From Blastomonas natatoria (GTDB taxonomy: Bacteria; Pseudomonadota; Alphaproteobacteria; Sphingomonadales; Sphingomonadaceae), in NCBI RefSeq assembly GCF_003201955.1, contig NZ_QJJM01000011.1, positions 62,001 through 126,000 of the forward strand: a stretch of DNA of 64,000 nt, given 5' to 3'. Made by a program: the position numbers and the translations under genes. Under the pieces are notes generated by a model that was not told the DNA's origin, searched no databases, and worked only from the letters and a program-made list of their open reading frames with translations. Positions within the stretch are counted from its first letter, which is position 1. Each line of letters opens with the position of its first letter. Below are positions 50,152-59,798 of the stretch, one piece after another.

Positions 50152-52491
50152 TCAATCCGCGTTGGTATCGCTTTCCTTCTTGGCCGATCCGCGCGCCTTT
50201 TTGGGCTTGCCTGCCTTGGGCGGTGCGGGGACGATCTCGAAGGCCATGGCGCCATCCTTCATATGGACGTTGACCTCGCCGCCCTGGACCAGCTTCCCGA
50301 ACAGCAGTTCCTCCGCCAGCGGCTGCTTGATCTTCTCCTGGATGAGCCGCGCCATCGGGCGGGCACCATAGAGCCGATCGTAACCGCGCTCGCACAGCCA
50401 GTCGCGCGCTTCCTGGTCGAGCCGAATGTGCACGTTCTGGTCGGCCAGCTGCAGTTCGAGCTGGAGGATGAACTTGTCGACCACGCGGGCGACGACTTCG
50501 GTGCCGAGATAGCCGAACGGCACGATGGCATCGAGACGGTTGCGGAATTCAGGCGTGAACATCTTCTTCACCGCCTCGTCCGACGCGTCCTCACGGCTGA
50601 CATCGCCAAAGCCAATGCCCTCGCGCGCCATGTCCGCCGCGCCCGCATTGGTCGTCATGATGAGGACTACATTGCGGAAATCGACGGTCTTGCCGTGGTG
50701 GTCGGTCAGCTTGCCATTATCCATCACCTGCAACAGGATGTTGAACAGGTCGGGATGCGCCTTCTCGATCTCGTCGAGCAGCAGCACGCAATGCGGCTGC
50801 TGATCGATCGCATCGGTGAGCAGGCCGCCCTGATCATAGCCGACATAGCCCGGAGGCGCGCCGATCAGCCGGCTGACCGAATGGCGTTCCATATATTCGG
50901 ACATGTCGAACCGCTGGAGCGGAATGCCCATGATATTGGCGAGCTGCCGCGCAACCTCGGTCTTGCCGACGCCGGTGGGGCCGGAGAACAGATAGTTGCC
51001 GATCGGCTTGTCCGGATCGCGCAGGCCCGCGCGGCTCAGCTTGATCGCGCTCGACAGCACCTCGATCGCCTTGTTCTGGCCGAACACGACGCGCTTCAGG
51101 TCGCGCTCGAGATGTTCGAGCACCTTCTTGTCGTCCTTCGACACCGACTTGGGCGGGATGCGCGCCATCGTCGCGATCACGCTCTCGATCTCGCGCGCGG
51201 TGATGATCTTGCGCCGCTTGGCGGGCGGCACCAGCATCTGCATTGCGCCGACCTCGTCGATCACGTCGATCGCCTTGTCGGGCAGTTTGCGATCGTTGAT
51301 ATAGCGTGCCGACAGCTCGACTGCGGTCTTGATCGCATCGGGCGTGTACTTGACCTTGTGATGGTCCTCGAACGCGGTGCGCAGACCCTTCAGGATCTTG
51401 ATCGTGTCCTCGATGGTCGGCTCGTTCACGTCGATCTTCTGGAACCGGCGCAGCAATGCGCGGTCCTTCTCGAAATGGTTGCGGAACTCCTTGTAGGTGG
51501 TCGAACCGATGCAGCGGATGGTGCCGCCCGACAGCGCGGGCTTGAGCAGGTTCGACGCATCCATTGCGCCACCACTGGTCGCACCGGCGCCGATCACGGT
51601 GTGGATCTCGTCGATGAACAGCACCGCATGCGGCATCTTCTCGAGTTCCGAGACGACCTGCTTCAGCCGCTCCTCGAAATCGCCGCGATAGCGCGTGCCG
51701 GCGAGCAGGGCGCCCATGTCGAGCGAATAGATCACCGCCTTCTGCAGCACTTCGGGCACATCGCCCTCGACGATCTTGCGCGCCAGACCTTCGGCAATCG
51801 CGGTCTTGCCGACGCCTGGATCACCCACATAGAGCGGATTGTTCTTCGAACGGCGGCACAGGATCTGGATGGTGCGATCGACTTCGGGACCGCGGCCGAT
51901 CAGCGGATCGATCTTGCCGGCCTGGGCACGCGCGTTCAGGTTGACCGTGAACTGGTCGAGCGCACTGTCCTTCTTCTGCTTGGCGGCAGCATCCTGCTTT
52001 TCTTCCTGCGGCTCTTCCGCTCCGCGCACGGCGCGCTGTTCGGTCGGCTGGCCGCCCTTGCCGATCCCGTGGCTGATATAGCTGACGGCATCGAGACGGC
52101 TCATGTCCTGCTGCTGAAGGAAATAGACGGCATAGCTCTCACGCTCGGAGAACAGCGCGACCAGCACATTGGCACCGGTCACGACATCCTTGCCCGAGGA
52201 CTGGACGTGAAGGATCGCGCGCTGGACGACGCGCTGAAAACCCGATGTGGGCGCAGGATCGGTTTTCTCGGCGACCTTCAGCGAATCCAGTTCGTTATCG
52301 AGATAATGGGTGACGGCATCGCCCAGTTCGCCCAGGTCCACGCCGCAGGCCTGCATCACCTGCGCGGCATCGGCATCGTCGATGAGTGCGAGCAGCAGAT
52401 GTTCAAGCGTTGCATATTCATGACGCCGGTCGGCGGCATTGTGCAGCGCCTGGTGCAGCGTCTTTTCAAGCGATTCGGCAAAGGACGGCAT
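50152..52491 (-). CDS. clpA: ATP-dependent Clp protease ATP-binding subunit ClpA
   Basis: Hexameric AAA+ unfoldase for ClpP, 779 residues. An N-terminal Clp repeat domain is followed by D1 with Walker A GDPGVGKTAI and Walker B LFIDEIHT, and D2 with GPTGVGKTEV and LLLDEIEKAH. It feeds folded substrates to ClpP, often through ClpS adaptor. clpS, often just upstream, is not here; a 270-bp gap with two hairpins separates it from DUF1192. The C-terminus is Lys-rich. Confidence 0.96.
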   Translation of the reverse strand: MPSFAESLEKTLHQALHNAADRRHEYATLEHLLLALIDDADAAQVMQACGVDLGELGDAVTHYLDNELDSLKVAEKTDPAPTSGFQRVVQRAILHVQSSGKDVVTGANVLVALFSERESYAVYFLQQQDMSRLDAVSYISHGIGKGGQPTEQRAVRGAEEPQEEKQDAAAKQKKDSALDQFTVNLNARAQAGKIDPLIGRGPEVDRTIQILCRRSKNNPLYVGDPGVGKTAIAEGLARKIVEGDVPEVLQKAVIYSLDMGALLAGTRYRGDFEERLKQVVSELEKMPHAVLFIDEIHTVIGAGATSGGAMDASNLLKPALSGGTIRCIGSTTYKEFRNHFEKDRALLRRFQKIDVNEPTIEDTIKILKGLRTAFEDHHKVKYTPDAIKTAVELSARYINDRKLPDKAIDVIDEVGAMQMLVPPAKRRKIITAREIESVIATMARIPPKSVSKDDKKVLEHLERDLKRVVFGQNKAIEVLSSAIKLSRAGLRDPDKPIGNYLFSGPTGVGKTEVARQLANIMGIPLQRFDMSEYMERHSVSRLIGAPPGYVGYDQGGLLTDAIDQQPHCVLLLDEIEKAHPDLFNILLQVMDNGKLTDHHGKTVDFRNVVLIMTTNAGAADMAREGIGFGDVSREDASDEAVKKMFTPEFRNRLDAIVPFGYLGTEVVARVVDKFILQLELQLADQNVHIRLDQEARDWLCERGYDRLYGARPMARLIQEKIKQPLAEELLFGKLVQGGEVNVHMKDGAMAFEIVPAPPKAGKPKKARGSAKKESDTNAD

Positions 52492-52762
52492 GTTGCGATA
52501 CTCCGCAGCGGGCGAGATGCCCGCCTTTCATTCAATTCGCCCGGGGAAAAAGAGCCGGGCCTCTCCATTGCAAGCGCCTCATTGCCATTGCCCCATTTTC
52601 ACTCCGGGGCGCTCGACACTGGACAATATAGGCACGTGATTTTGCAAATCCAGCAGGCTCGAAGCCTCTCGTCGCGAATAATGTCTGCAAAAGCCGTGCC
52701 AGATGATCGACACATAAACCGGACGGTTGTCGCCGCACAGGCTGGAAGCCCGGGGGCGAAGG

Positions 52763-52963
52763 TCAACTCTTGCGAAACAGCGCCTCTGCACTCAGCCGAT
52801 GCTGCGCGGCAAAGGCCTTGCGCGCCTCGCAACGCGCGATTTCGGCGCGACACAGGGCAATGCGGGCATCCAGCTCGTCCAGCGAATAGGCATCAATATC
52901 TTCATTGCCCAGTTTCTGGGCAGCGTCAGCGCGCGATCGCGCAAGGCTTTCATCGGGCTCCAT
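52763..52963 (-). CDS. DUF1192 domain protein
   Basis: A 66-residue helical protein with the DUF1192 pattern: DAYSLDELDARIALCRAEIARCEARK, split here as DAYSLDELDARIAL and AEIARCEARKA, followed by a basic end. Function unknown. The ATG at 52963 is preferred over one at 52999. Divergent from the quinone oxidoreductase gene, a pairing I recall as common in sphingomonads. Confidence 0.85.
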   Translation of the reverse strand: MEPDESLARSRADAAQKLGNEDIDAYSLDELDARIALCRAEIARCEARKAFAAQHRLSAEALFRKS

Positions 52964-53055
52964 GGGACTTATTGTTGACCCCGGTGCCTTAGCTGTCAAT
53001 ATGGGCAGCGTTATAGGCTGGTGGGGCAGCCCGACAACAGGGGGAGCACCAGGTC

Positions 53056-54078
53056 ATGTCGACCCTGGCAATGCCAAAAGTAATTCCTGCCACCATGCAG
53101 GCTGTTGATTATGCCGAGGCTGGCGGCCCCGAAGTACTGGTCGCTGCCGAGACACAAGTCCCTCAGCCCGGCCCCGGCGAGCTATTGATCCGGGTAGCGG
53201 CCGCTGGCGTGAACCGGCCCGACGTCATCCAGCGCCAGGGCTTCTATCCGCCGCCGCCCGGCGCGCCGCATATTCCGGGGCTCGAGATCGCCGGAACCGT
53301 GGTCGCGGCAGGCCCCGATACCGAAGATGCGCTGCTCGGCCAGCCGGTCTGTGCGCTGGTGGCTGGCGGCGGCTATGCAGAATTCTGCGTTGCCCGCGCC
53401 GACCATTGCCTCGTCGTACCCTCGGGAATCTCGATGGCCGAGGCGGCCGCACTGCCCGAAACGCTGTTCACCGTGTGGCACAACCTGTTCCAGCGCGCCT
53501 ATGCGCGCGATGGCGAGACGGTGCTGGTGCATGGCGGCACCAGCGGCATCGGTACGATGGCGATCATGCTGGGCAAGCTGTTCGACCTCAAGGTCATCGT
53601 CACCTGCGGCAGCGACGACAAATGCGCAGCGGCGCTGAAAATCGGCGCGGCACATGCCATCAACTACAAGACCCATGATTTCGTGGAGGAGGTTCAGCGC
53701 CTGACCGACGGCAAGGGTGTCGAGATCGTGCTCGACATGGTGGGCGGCAGCTATTTGCCGCGCAACATGGCCTGCCTGGCCGATGATGGCCGCAATGTCA
53801 CGATTGCGGTGCAGGGCGGCATGAAGGCGGAGATTTCGGTGCTGGAGATCATGCGCCGCCGCCTGACGCTGACCGGATCGACGCTGCGCCCGCGCTCCAA
53901 CGCGTTCAAGGCGCTGCTCGCCGACGAGATCGCGCGCGAGGTCTGGCCGCTGGTCGCGACCGGAGAACTCAGCCCGATCATCCACAGCCGCTATCCGCTG
54001 CATGAGGCGGCCAAGGCGCACGCACAGATGGAATCTGGCGATCTGATCGGCAAGATCGTGCTGGAGATCGGCGAATAG
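53056..54078 (+). CDS. NAD(P)H-quinone oxidoreductase, PIG3 type
   Basis: Zinc-free medium-chain dehydrogenase of 340 residues that reduces quinones with NADPH. The GroES-like half has GVNRPDVIQRQGFYPPPPG and PGLEIAGTVVAAG; the Rossmann half has VLVHGGTSGIGTMAIML and KGVEIVLDMVGG. No zinc-ligand cysteines. The ATG at 53056 follows an AGGTC site; MQAVDYAEAG at 53095 is an alternative. Confidence 0.93.
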   Translation: MSTLAMPKVIPATMQAVDYAEAGGPEVLVAAETQVPQPGPGELLIRVAAAGVNRPDVIQRQGFYPPPPGAPHIPGLEIAGTVVAAGPDTEDALLGQPVCALVAGGGYAEFCVARADHCLVVPSGISMAEAAALPETLFTVWHNLFQRAYARDGETVLVHGGTSGIGTMAIMLGKLFDLKVIVTCGSDDKCAAALKIGAAHAINYKTHDFVEEVQRLTDGKGVEIVLDMVGGSYLPRNMACLADDGRNVTIAVQGGMKAEISVLEIMRRRLTLTGSTLRPRSNAFKALLADEIAREVWPLVATGELSPIIHSRYPLHEAAKAHAQMESGDLIGKIVLEIGE

Positions 54079-54187
54079 TCCGCCGACTGTCATCAACCCG
54101 TCATCGCTATACGATTCGAGTTGTCACATTAAACCGCCATTGGCGTGGTCCCGAGGATGCAACATCCGCAAGGGAGTAAGCGCCGCC

Positions 54188-55132
54188 ATGGCCCTCGACG
54201 ACTTCAACGACCCCATTGGCAGCCTGCTGGCGAGCGTGGCCGAAACCGGCGGGTTCACCGCAGACGATTTCGCCAATGTCACCGGCTTCCCGGGCGGACA
54301 GCCTTACATTCCCGAACCTCCCGCCGAGGCACGGCGCCGCTATCGCACCGTCTGGATTTCCGACGTGCATCTGGGCACGCGCGGCTGCAACGCGCAGATG
54401 CTCATCGACTTTCTCGACCATGTCGACAGCGACACCATGTATCTGGTCGGCGACATTATCGACGGCTGGCGGCTGAAGAAGAAGTTCTACTGGCCGGCAG
54501 CGCACAACGACATCGTCTGGCGCATCTTGAAGCGCGCCAAGCGGGGGACGCGGATCGTCTATATCCCCGGCAATCACGACGAGATGTTCCGCCAGTTCAG
54601 CGGGCTCAATTTCGGCGGGGTCGAGATCCGTCGCGCGGCCTTTCACGAAACCGCAGACGGCCGTCGGCTCATGGTGCTCCATGGCGACGAGTTCGACACG
54701 ATCATGCTTGCGCACCGCTGGCTCGCGTTCGTCGGAGACACGCTCTACCACCTGCTGATGAGCATGAATATCGGCGTCAACTGGGTGCGCCAGCGCTTCG
54801 GCCTGTCCTATTGGTCGCTGTCCAAGATGGCCAAGCACAAGGTCAAAAACGCGGTCGAGTTCATCTCGCGCTTCGAGGAACTGGTTGCGCGCGCCGCCGC
54901 CGAACGCGGGGTCGACGGCGTGGTGTGCGGGCATATCCATACGGCCGAAATCCGCGAGATCGGCGGGGTCGAATATTATAATGACGGCGACTGGGTCGAA
55001 GGCTGCACCGCGCTGGTCGAGCATTTCGACGGGCGGATGGAGGTGCTGCACTGGGCCGAGATCATGAAGGCGCGCCAGGCGGCAGAGGCCGATGCGCGGG
55101 CCCGGCAGGAACACGAACCGGTAGCGGCCTGA
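54188..55132 (+). CDS. LpxH-like metallophosphoesterase (UDP-2,3-diacylglucosamine diphosphatase family)
   Basis: A 314-residue binuclear metal phosphatase. Metal motifs are complete: SDVHLGTRG, GDIIDGW, PGNHDE, LHGDEFD and CGHIHTAE. The long form with an N-terminal acidic about 45-residue extension is not the classical LpxH, and it is coupled to a GT4 glycosyltransferase 29 bp downstream, pointing to a glycolipid intermediate as substrate. No signal peptide. Confidence 0.88.
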   Translation: MALDDFNDPIGSLLASVAETGGFTADDFANVTGFPGGQPYIPEPPAEARRRYRTVWISDVHLGTRGCNAQMLIDFLDHVDSDTMYLVGDIIDGWRLKKKFYWPAAHNDIVWRILKRAKRGTRIVYIPGNHDEMFRQFSGLNFGGVEIRRAAFHETADGRRLMVLHGDEFDTIMLAHRWLAFVGDTLYHLLMSMNIGVNWVRQRFGLSYWSLSKMAKHKVKNAVEFISRFEELVARAAAERGVDGVVCGHIHTAEIREIGGVEYYNDGDWVEGCTALVEHFDGRMEVLHWAEIMKARQAAEADARARQEHEPVAA

Positions 55133-55161
55133 CGCACGTCCGGCGCAATGGGGAGAACGCG

Positions 55162-56199
55162 ATGCCTGCGCACATGAAGATCGCCATCATAACCGATGCC
55201 TGGGCACCGCAGGTCAATGGCGTGGTCCGCACACTGACCGCCGTGACCGATCGGCTGCGCGCCCTGGGGCATGAACTGCTGGTGATCTCGCCCGATCAAT
55301 ATGCCTCGATCCCCTGCCCGTCCTATCCCGAAATCCGGCTGGCGCTGACGACGCGCCATGGCGTCGGCGCGCGGCTGACCGACTTTGCGCCCGATGCAGT
55401 GCATATCGCGACCGAAGGACCGCTGGGCATTGCCGCGCGGCGCTTCTGCCTCGATCACGGCTATCCCTTCACCACCGCCTATCACACCCAGTTTCCCGAT
55501 TATCTGGCGCGGCGTACCGGGCTTCCCGCCGCGATGTTCTGGCCCTTCATCCGCTGGTTCCACGGCCCCGCCCAGGCCATACTGGTATCGACCGAAACCG
55601 TGCGGCAGCAGCTGCGCGTCCAGGGCTTGACGCACGTGACGCATTGGGGGCGCGGGGTCGATCTCGATTGCTTCAGCCCCTCTGCAGCAGCGCCTGAACT
55701 CTATGCCGGCCTGCCGCGCCCGATCCAGCTTTATGTCGGTCGCGTGGCGGTCGAGAAGAATATCGAGGCCTTTCTGTCGAGCGGCCATCCCGGATCCAGG
55801 GTGGTGGTCGGCGATGGTCCTGCCCGCGAAGCGCTGGCCCGGGCTCACCCGGACGCGCATTTCGTCGGCGCGCAATCGGGCGCGGCGCTGGCAGGCTATT
55901 ATGCCGGCGCCGATGTGTTCGTCTTCCCCAGCCGCACCGACACCTTCGGCCTGGTGATGATCGAGGCCATGGCTTGCGGCACCCCGGTCGCCGCCTATCC
56001 GGTTTCCGGACCACTCGATGTGCTGACGGCCAGGGCGGGCGCGATGGACGACGATCTGGACAGCGCGATTGCCGCTGCGCTGCGCCTCGACCGCGCCGAT
56101 TGCCTGGCAGCCGGTCGCAGCTTCACCTGGGAGGCGAGCACCAGGCAGTTCCTGCAGGCGCTCGTGCCGATCTCCAGCCGACTGGCGCTTGCCGCCTGA
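55162..56199 (+). CDS. GT4-family glycosyltransferase (MgtA/PimB-like)
   Basis: GT-B glycosyltransferase of 345 residues. The N-terminal DAWAPQVNGVVRTL and the C-terminal donor site VFVFPSRTDTFGLVMIEAMA with the EX7E signature are clear. Relatives transfer mannose or glucuronate to lipids. It is in an operon with the LpxH-like phosphatase, so I infer glycolipid synthesis at the inner face of the inner membrane. Confidence 0.9.
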   Translation: MPAHMKIAIITDAWAPQVNGVVRTLTAVTDRLRALGHELLVISPDQYASIPCPSYPEIRLALTTRHGVGARLTDFAPDAVHIATEGPLGIAARRFCLDHGYPFTTAYHTQFPDYLARRTGLPAAMFWPFIRWFHGPAQAILVSTETVRQQLRVQGLTHVTHWGRGVDLDCFSPSAAAPELYAGLPRPIQLYVGRVAVEKNIEAFLSSGHPGSRVVVGDGPAREALARAHPDAHFVGAQSGAALAGYYAGADVFVFPSRTDTFGLVMIEAMACGTPVAAYPVSGPLDVLTARAGAMDDDLDSAIAAALRLDRADCLAAGRSFTWEASTRQFLQALVPISSRLALAA

Positions 56200-56204
56200 A
56201 AGGC

Positions 56205-56234
56205 TTGGCAAATCTGCCCGAAGTCGACTATGTA
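56205..56234 (+). promoter_or_regulatory. Putative promoter of the DUF4331/TPR operon
   Basis: TTGGCA, 18-base spacer, TATGTA, 46 bp before the first gene of the operon. Weak but well placed. Confidence 0.35.
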
Positions 56235-56279
56235 AAACGCGGGTCGCCCTGGACATCCATATTAGAATGCAGGGGTGAT

Positions 56280-56930
56280 ATGCAGTCAGGCAGCTTTTTC
56301 AGGATCATCCTTCCATGCGCGCTCGCGCTGGCTGGGGTGACATTCGCAGGCCATCAGGCGCTTGATGCGGCCGACCATTTCGATCCACCCGCGCGCACAG
56401 GATCGGACACCAATACGGTCGGGTTCGACGTCGCAGCCGACATCGCCGATCTCTATGCCTTTCATGATGCCGACAACGTCTATCTTTCGATCGGCTTTGG
56501 CGGGCCTTCGGCAACCAGCCTTCCCGGCTTTTACGATCCCGACGTCCTTTACATGATCAATGTGTCCAATGCCGGGTCTCGAACCGATGTCGAGTTTCCG
56601 ATCGAAATCCGCTTCGGGCGCGACGGCGTCAATCCCGGCATCGAGGTCCGCAACCTGCCCGGGGCGGGCCTGGTGCGCGGACCGGTCGAACGCAACCTGA
56701 CCACGCCCAACGGCATCACCGTGCGCGCGGGCGTGTTCGACGATCCTTTCAACTTCGATCCGCAAGGCCTGCGAGACTCGCGCGCGACGGGCAATCTGTC
56801 GTTCAACAATGCGCGCAACCGCTTTGCCAATCTGAATACCACGTTCGTCGTCATCGCGATCCCGCGACGGCTGCTCGATCAGGGCCAGCCGCTCGACATC
56901 TGGTCGACCTCGGCCCGGATCAGGAGCTGA
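56280..56930 (+). CDS. DUF4331-related exported protein (N-terminal part)
   Basis: A 216-residue exported protein with a signal segment (to about residue 26). It has the DUF4331 opening AADHFDPPARTG and the later RAGVFDDPFNFDPQG, with NVSNAG between. Usually these are one part of a larger single DUF4331 protein; here the reading frame ends at 56930 with no decay. The ATG at 56280 follows AGGGGTG. The next gene, 4 nt on, supplies a C-terminal-type portion. Function unknown. Confidence 0.8.
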   Translation: MQSGSFFRIILPCALALAGVTFAGHQALDAADHFDPPARTGSDTNTVGFDVAADIADLYAFHDADNVYLSIGFGGPSATSLPGFYDPDVLYMINVSNAGSRTDVEFPIEIRFGRDGVNPGIEVRNLPGAGLVRGPVERNLTTPNGITVRAGVFDDPFNFDPQGLRDSRATGNLSFNNARNRFANLNTTFVVIAIPRRLLDQGQPLDIWSTSARIRS

Positions 56931-56934
56931 TATC

Positions 56935-57645
56935 ATGACCGTGCACCGCACTCCGCTCGCACTGGCCAGCGCGCTCGCCCTGTCCGCCATGGTTTCCGCC
57001 TGTGGCAGCAACGAGCCGCAGACCAACACGATCGTCATTCCGCCGGTCGCTGTCGCGCCTGCGCCCACGCCGACGCCGCCACCGCCGACGAGTTTCAATG
57101 TCAGCCCCTGCCTCAACCAGACCGTGGTGCCGGGTCGGACCGTCGCCAATCTGGTCGTCCCCGATCTCCTGCGTCTCGATCTCAGCCAGCCCGCCGGATT
57201 TCCCAATGGCCGCCGCTTCCAGGATCCGGTGGTCGATGTGACGCTGGCGGTCATCTTCCTCGATCTGGCAAGACATCCGGCAACCACCTTTGCAGCGCTG
57301 CCGGTCAATCCGGCAACGTTCGACCAGCCGCTGCTCAGCACTTTCCCGTTTCTGGCACCCCCGCTCGGCAGTCCGCCAACCTCGGGCGGCGCTGGCAGCA
57401 ATTTCACCTTCCGCAGCGATCTGCCCTCTGCATACACGCGGGTCGATCGTGCCGGCATGCCTGCCGTGGCCACCGCGCTCGTGTCCGGCAACCCGTTCAA
57501 GAACGAATATAATGATGACACCCCGGCGGTCGATGCGACCGGCAAATGGGTGCCCGAGCTCACCAGCACGTTGACGATCCTGACCAACGCGCTGGCCGAT
57601 GACCTGACCCGGCTGGGCCTGACGCCCTGCGCACGGCCGAGCTGA
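56935..57645 (+). CDS. DUF4331-related lipoprotein (C-terminal part)
   Basis: A 236-residue lipoprotein, lipobox VSAC (about 20-23), with a Pro/Thr linker. The fold part contains YTRVDRAGMPAVATALVSGN and NPFKNEYNDDTPAVDATGKW, then ILTNALADDLTRLG, which resemble the C-terminal region of DUF4331 proteins. No frameshift links it to the preceding gene; it has its own signal. The stop overlaps the next ATG (TGATG). Confidence 0.75.
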   Translation: MTVHRTPLALASALALSAMVSACGSNEPQTNTIVIPPVAVAPAPTPTPPPPTSFNVSPCLNQTVVPGRTVANLVVPDLLRLDLSQPAGFPNGRRFQDPVVDVTLAVIFLDLARHPATTFAALPVNPATFDQPLLSTFPFLAPPLGSPPTSGGAGSNFTFRSDLPSAYTRVDRAGMPAVATALVSGNPFKNEYNDDTPAVDATGKWVPELTSTLTILTNALADDLTRLGLTPCARPS

Positions 57646-58982
57646 TGGCATCCGCTAGTGCGGCCGAGCGCGGCCTGGCGGCGCGGCTGGCCCCCTGGAA
57701 ATGGTGGATCATGGCGCTGGCCGTGCTGGCCGGCGTGTGGGCGCTCGATGTCTGGAACAACGCCAGGCCGCTGCCCGAGGCGATCGACTGGCAGCCCTCG
57801 CCTTTCTCGGGCAGCGGGCCACCACTGAGCTATGCCGAGGCGATCCGGCGGAGCGACATCGCGATTGCCAACGCCAGAGCCGCTGCAGAGGCCGGCGGCG
57901 ATCAGTGGCTGATGCATGAAATTCATGCCAGCGAGCTGATGGCGCGCGCCCAGTTGACGGGCGATTACCGCGACTATGCCGCTGCAGAAGCGGCGCTTGA
58001 CCAGGCATTCGCGGTTGCGGTCAGGGGCAGCGGCCCGCATCTGATGCGCGCAGCGCTCGATTTCAGCATGCACCGCCTGGCCGCGGCCGAAGCGCAGCTG
58101 GCTGCAACCGATGGCTATGCCGTTCCGCCCGATCCGGGCGACCGCGCCGAGATCGCGGCGATGCGCGGCGACATCGCCTTCTATCGCGGCGACTATGACA
58201 AGGCTTGGGCGCTTTATGACACGGCAGACCGGCTGGTGCCCGGCTCGGCTCATTTCCGCCGGGCGATCTTTGCCGCGCGCACCGGCAAGGTCGATCTGGC
58301 CGATGCCTATCTGGCCGAGGCAGAGAAAGGCTATCGCTCACCCACGCCGCAGACCCGCTCGTACATGCAGCTCCAGCGCGGCATTCTCGACCTCGACCGG
58401 GGTCGGCTCGACGATGCCATGGTGCATTTCCGCGAGGCTGACCGGCTGTTCCCCGGCCGCTGGCTGATCGAGGAGCATATCGCCGAGGTGCTGACGCTGC
58501 AGGGCAGGACGGGTCAGGCGGAGAAGCTCTATCGCGATATCGTCAAACGCACCGGCCATCCCGAGTTCATCGACGCACTCGCCGCGATCGTCGAGGCGCG
58601 CGGCGACAAGGCCGAAGCGCGACGGCTCTACGCCCGCTCGTCGAAAATCTGGGCCGAACGGCTGAAGCTGTTCCCGGAGGCGACCTATGGTCATGCGATC
58701 GACCATTGCATGGCGCGGCGCGACTGGGCCTGCGCGCTCAGGCTTGCTGAGGCCAACCATCAGGCGCGCCCCTATGGCGAAGCGAAGATCAAGCTGGCCG
58801 CCGCGCTGCTCGCGAACAGACGGATCGATGAGGCACGCGCCCTGATCGACACCGTCCTCGCCTCCCGCTGGCGCACCCATGATCTGTTCACGACCGCCGC
58901 CCAAATCTACGCCGCAAGCGGACTGAGCCGCCAGGCGGAGCGCTATCGTAGCATCGCCAGAAGCATGAACCCGATCGCTTGA
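57645..58982 (+). CDS. TPR repeat protein, membrane-anchored
   Basis: A 445-residue protein with one N-terminal transmembrane helix (about 18-38) and about eight tetratricopeptide-like repeats outside the membrane (e.g. GDIAFYRGDYDKAWALYDTA and AEVLTLQGRTGQAEKLYRDI). It is probably a periplasmic scaffold tied to the DUF4331 proteins with which it is translationally coupled. Confidence 0.85.
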   Translation: MASASAAERGLAARLAPWKWWIMALAVLAGVWALDVWNNARPLPEAIDWQPSPFSGSGPPLSYAEAIRRSDIAIANARAAAEAGGDQWLMHEIHASELMARAQLTGDYRDYAAAEAALDQAFAVAVRGSGPHLMRAALDFSMHRLAAAEAQLAATDGYAVPPDPGDRAEIAAMRGDIAFYRGDYDKAWALYDTADRLVPGSAHFRRAIFAARTGKVDLADAYLAEAEKGYRSPTPQTRSYMQLQRGILDLDRGRLDDAMVHFREADRLFPGRWLIEEHIAEVLTLQGRTGQAEKLYRDIVKRTGHPEFIDALAAIVEARGDKAEARRLYARSSKIWAERLKLFPEATYGHAIDHCMARRDWACALRLAEANHQARPYGEAKIKLAAALLANRRIDEARALIDTVLASRWRTHDLFTTAAQIYAASGLSRQAERYRSIARSMNPIA

Positions 58983-59090
58983 ATCGCCGCGAATCCCCAA
59001 GACGCTTGCTCAAGCGCCAAGTTTCGCATATGCCAGTGCGCATATTCGGCCACTCCGCGAGGGGTGGCCATATTTTTTGGAGAAACGCGC

Positions 59091-59798
59091 ATGTCTGCCA
59101 ACCCCCAGCCGCTGATGCCGCACGCGACCGCATCCTGGATGGTCGACAATACCGGGCTCAGCTTCGAACAGATTGCCGATTTCTGCGGCCTCCATATTCT
59201 GGAAGTCCAGGCGATGGCCGATGACCTCGCGAGCAGCAAGTATACGGGCCGCGATCCGGTGCGTGCGGGCGAGCTGACCATGGCGGAAATCGAGAAGGGT
59301 CAGGCCGATCCCGAATATCGCCTCAAGATCATCGCCGGGCCCGCCCAGGTGCGCCGCACCAAGGGCCCGCGCTATACGCCGGTTTCCAAGCGCCAGGACA
59401 AGCCCGATGGCATCGCGTGGATCCTGCGCAACCATCCCGAAATCTCCGACGCGCAGATCGGCAAGCTGATCGGCACCACCCGCAACACGATCGCCGCGAT
59501 CCGCGACCGCAGCCACTGGAACATCTCGAACATCCAGCCCAAGGATCCGGTGACGCTGGGCCTGTGCTCGCAGCGTGAACTCGATGCCATCGTCAGCAAG
59601 GCCGCCAAGAAGGCCGGGATCACCGATCAGGCCCCGACGGATACGCGTCTGGGTGGCGACCGCGAAGCGCTGATCGAGGAGCTGCGCGCCGAACGCGATG
59701 CCCAGCACCGCGCCGCCGAGGAAGCCGCCCGCGAGGCGTCGATCGAAGCGTCGCTGTTCGGCAACGCGACCGTCGACACAGAGCGCAGCGAAGACTGA
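59091..59798 (+). CDS. trcR: Cell-cycle transcriptional regulator TrcR (DUF1013)
   Basis: An alphaproteobacterial protein of 235 residues, formerly DUF1013. It has MPHATASWMVDNTGLSFEQI, then WILRNHPEISDAQIGKLIGT with a helix-turn-helix-like region, and NISNIQPKDPVTLGLCSQ. Named as a cell-cycle regulator in Caulobacter-related work. The ATG at 59091 follows GGAGAAACGCGC. Its stop overlaps the next ATG. Confidence 0.93.
   Translation: MSANPQPLMPHATASWMVDNTGLSFEQIADFCGLHILEVQAMADDLASSKYTGRDPVRAGELTMAEIEKGQADPEYRLKIIAGPAQVRRTKGPRYTPVSKRQDKPDGIAWILRNHPEISDAQIGKLIGTTRNTIAAIRDRSHWNISNIQPKDPVTLGLCSQRELDAIVSKAAKKAGITDQAPTDTRLGGDREALIEELRAERDAQHRAAEEAAREASIEASLFGNATVDTERSED

Noticed and set aside
52500-52570. 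Terminator for a plus-strand gene
   Set aside because: The two hairpins have only short T runs and no plus-strand gene ends there.
50086-52992. A 968-residue plus-strand frame opposite clpA
   Set aside because: Antisense shadow of clpA; the His/Arg/Asp-rich product has no motif and no ribosome site.
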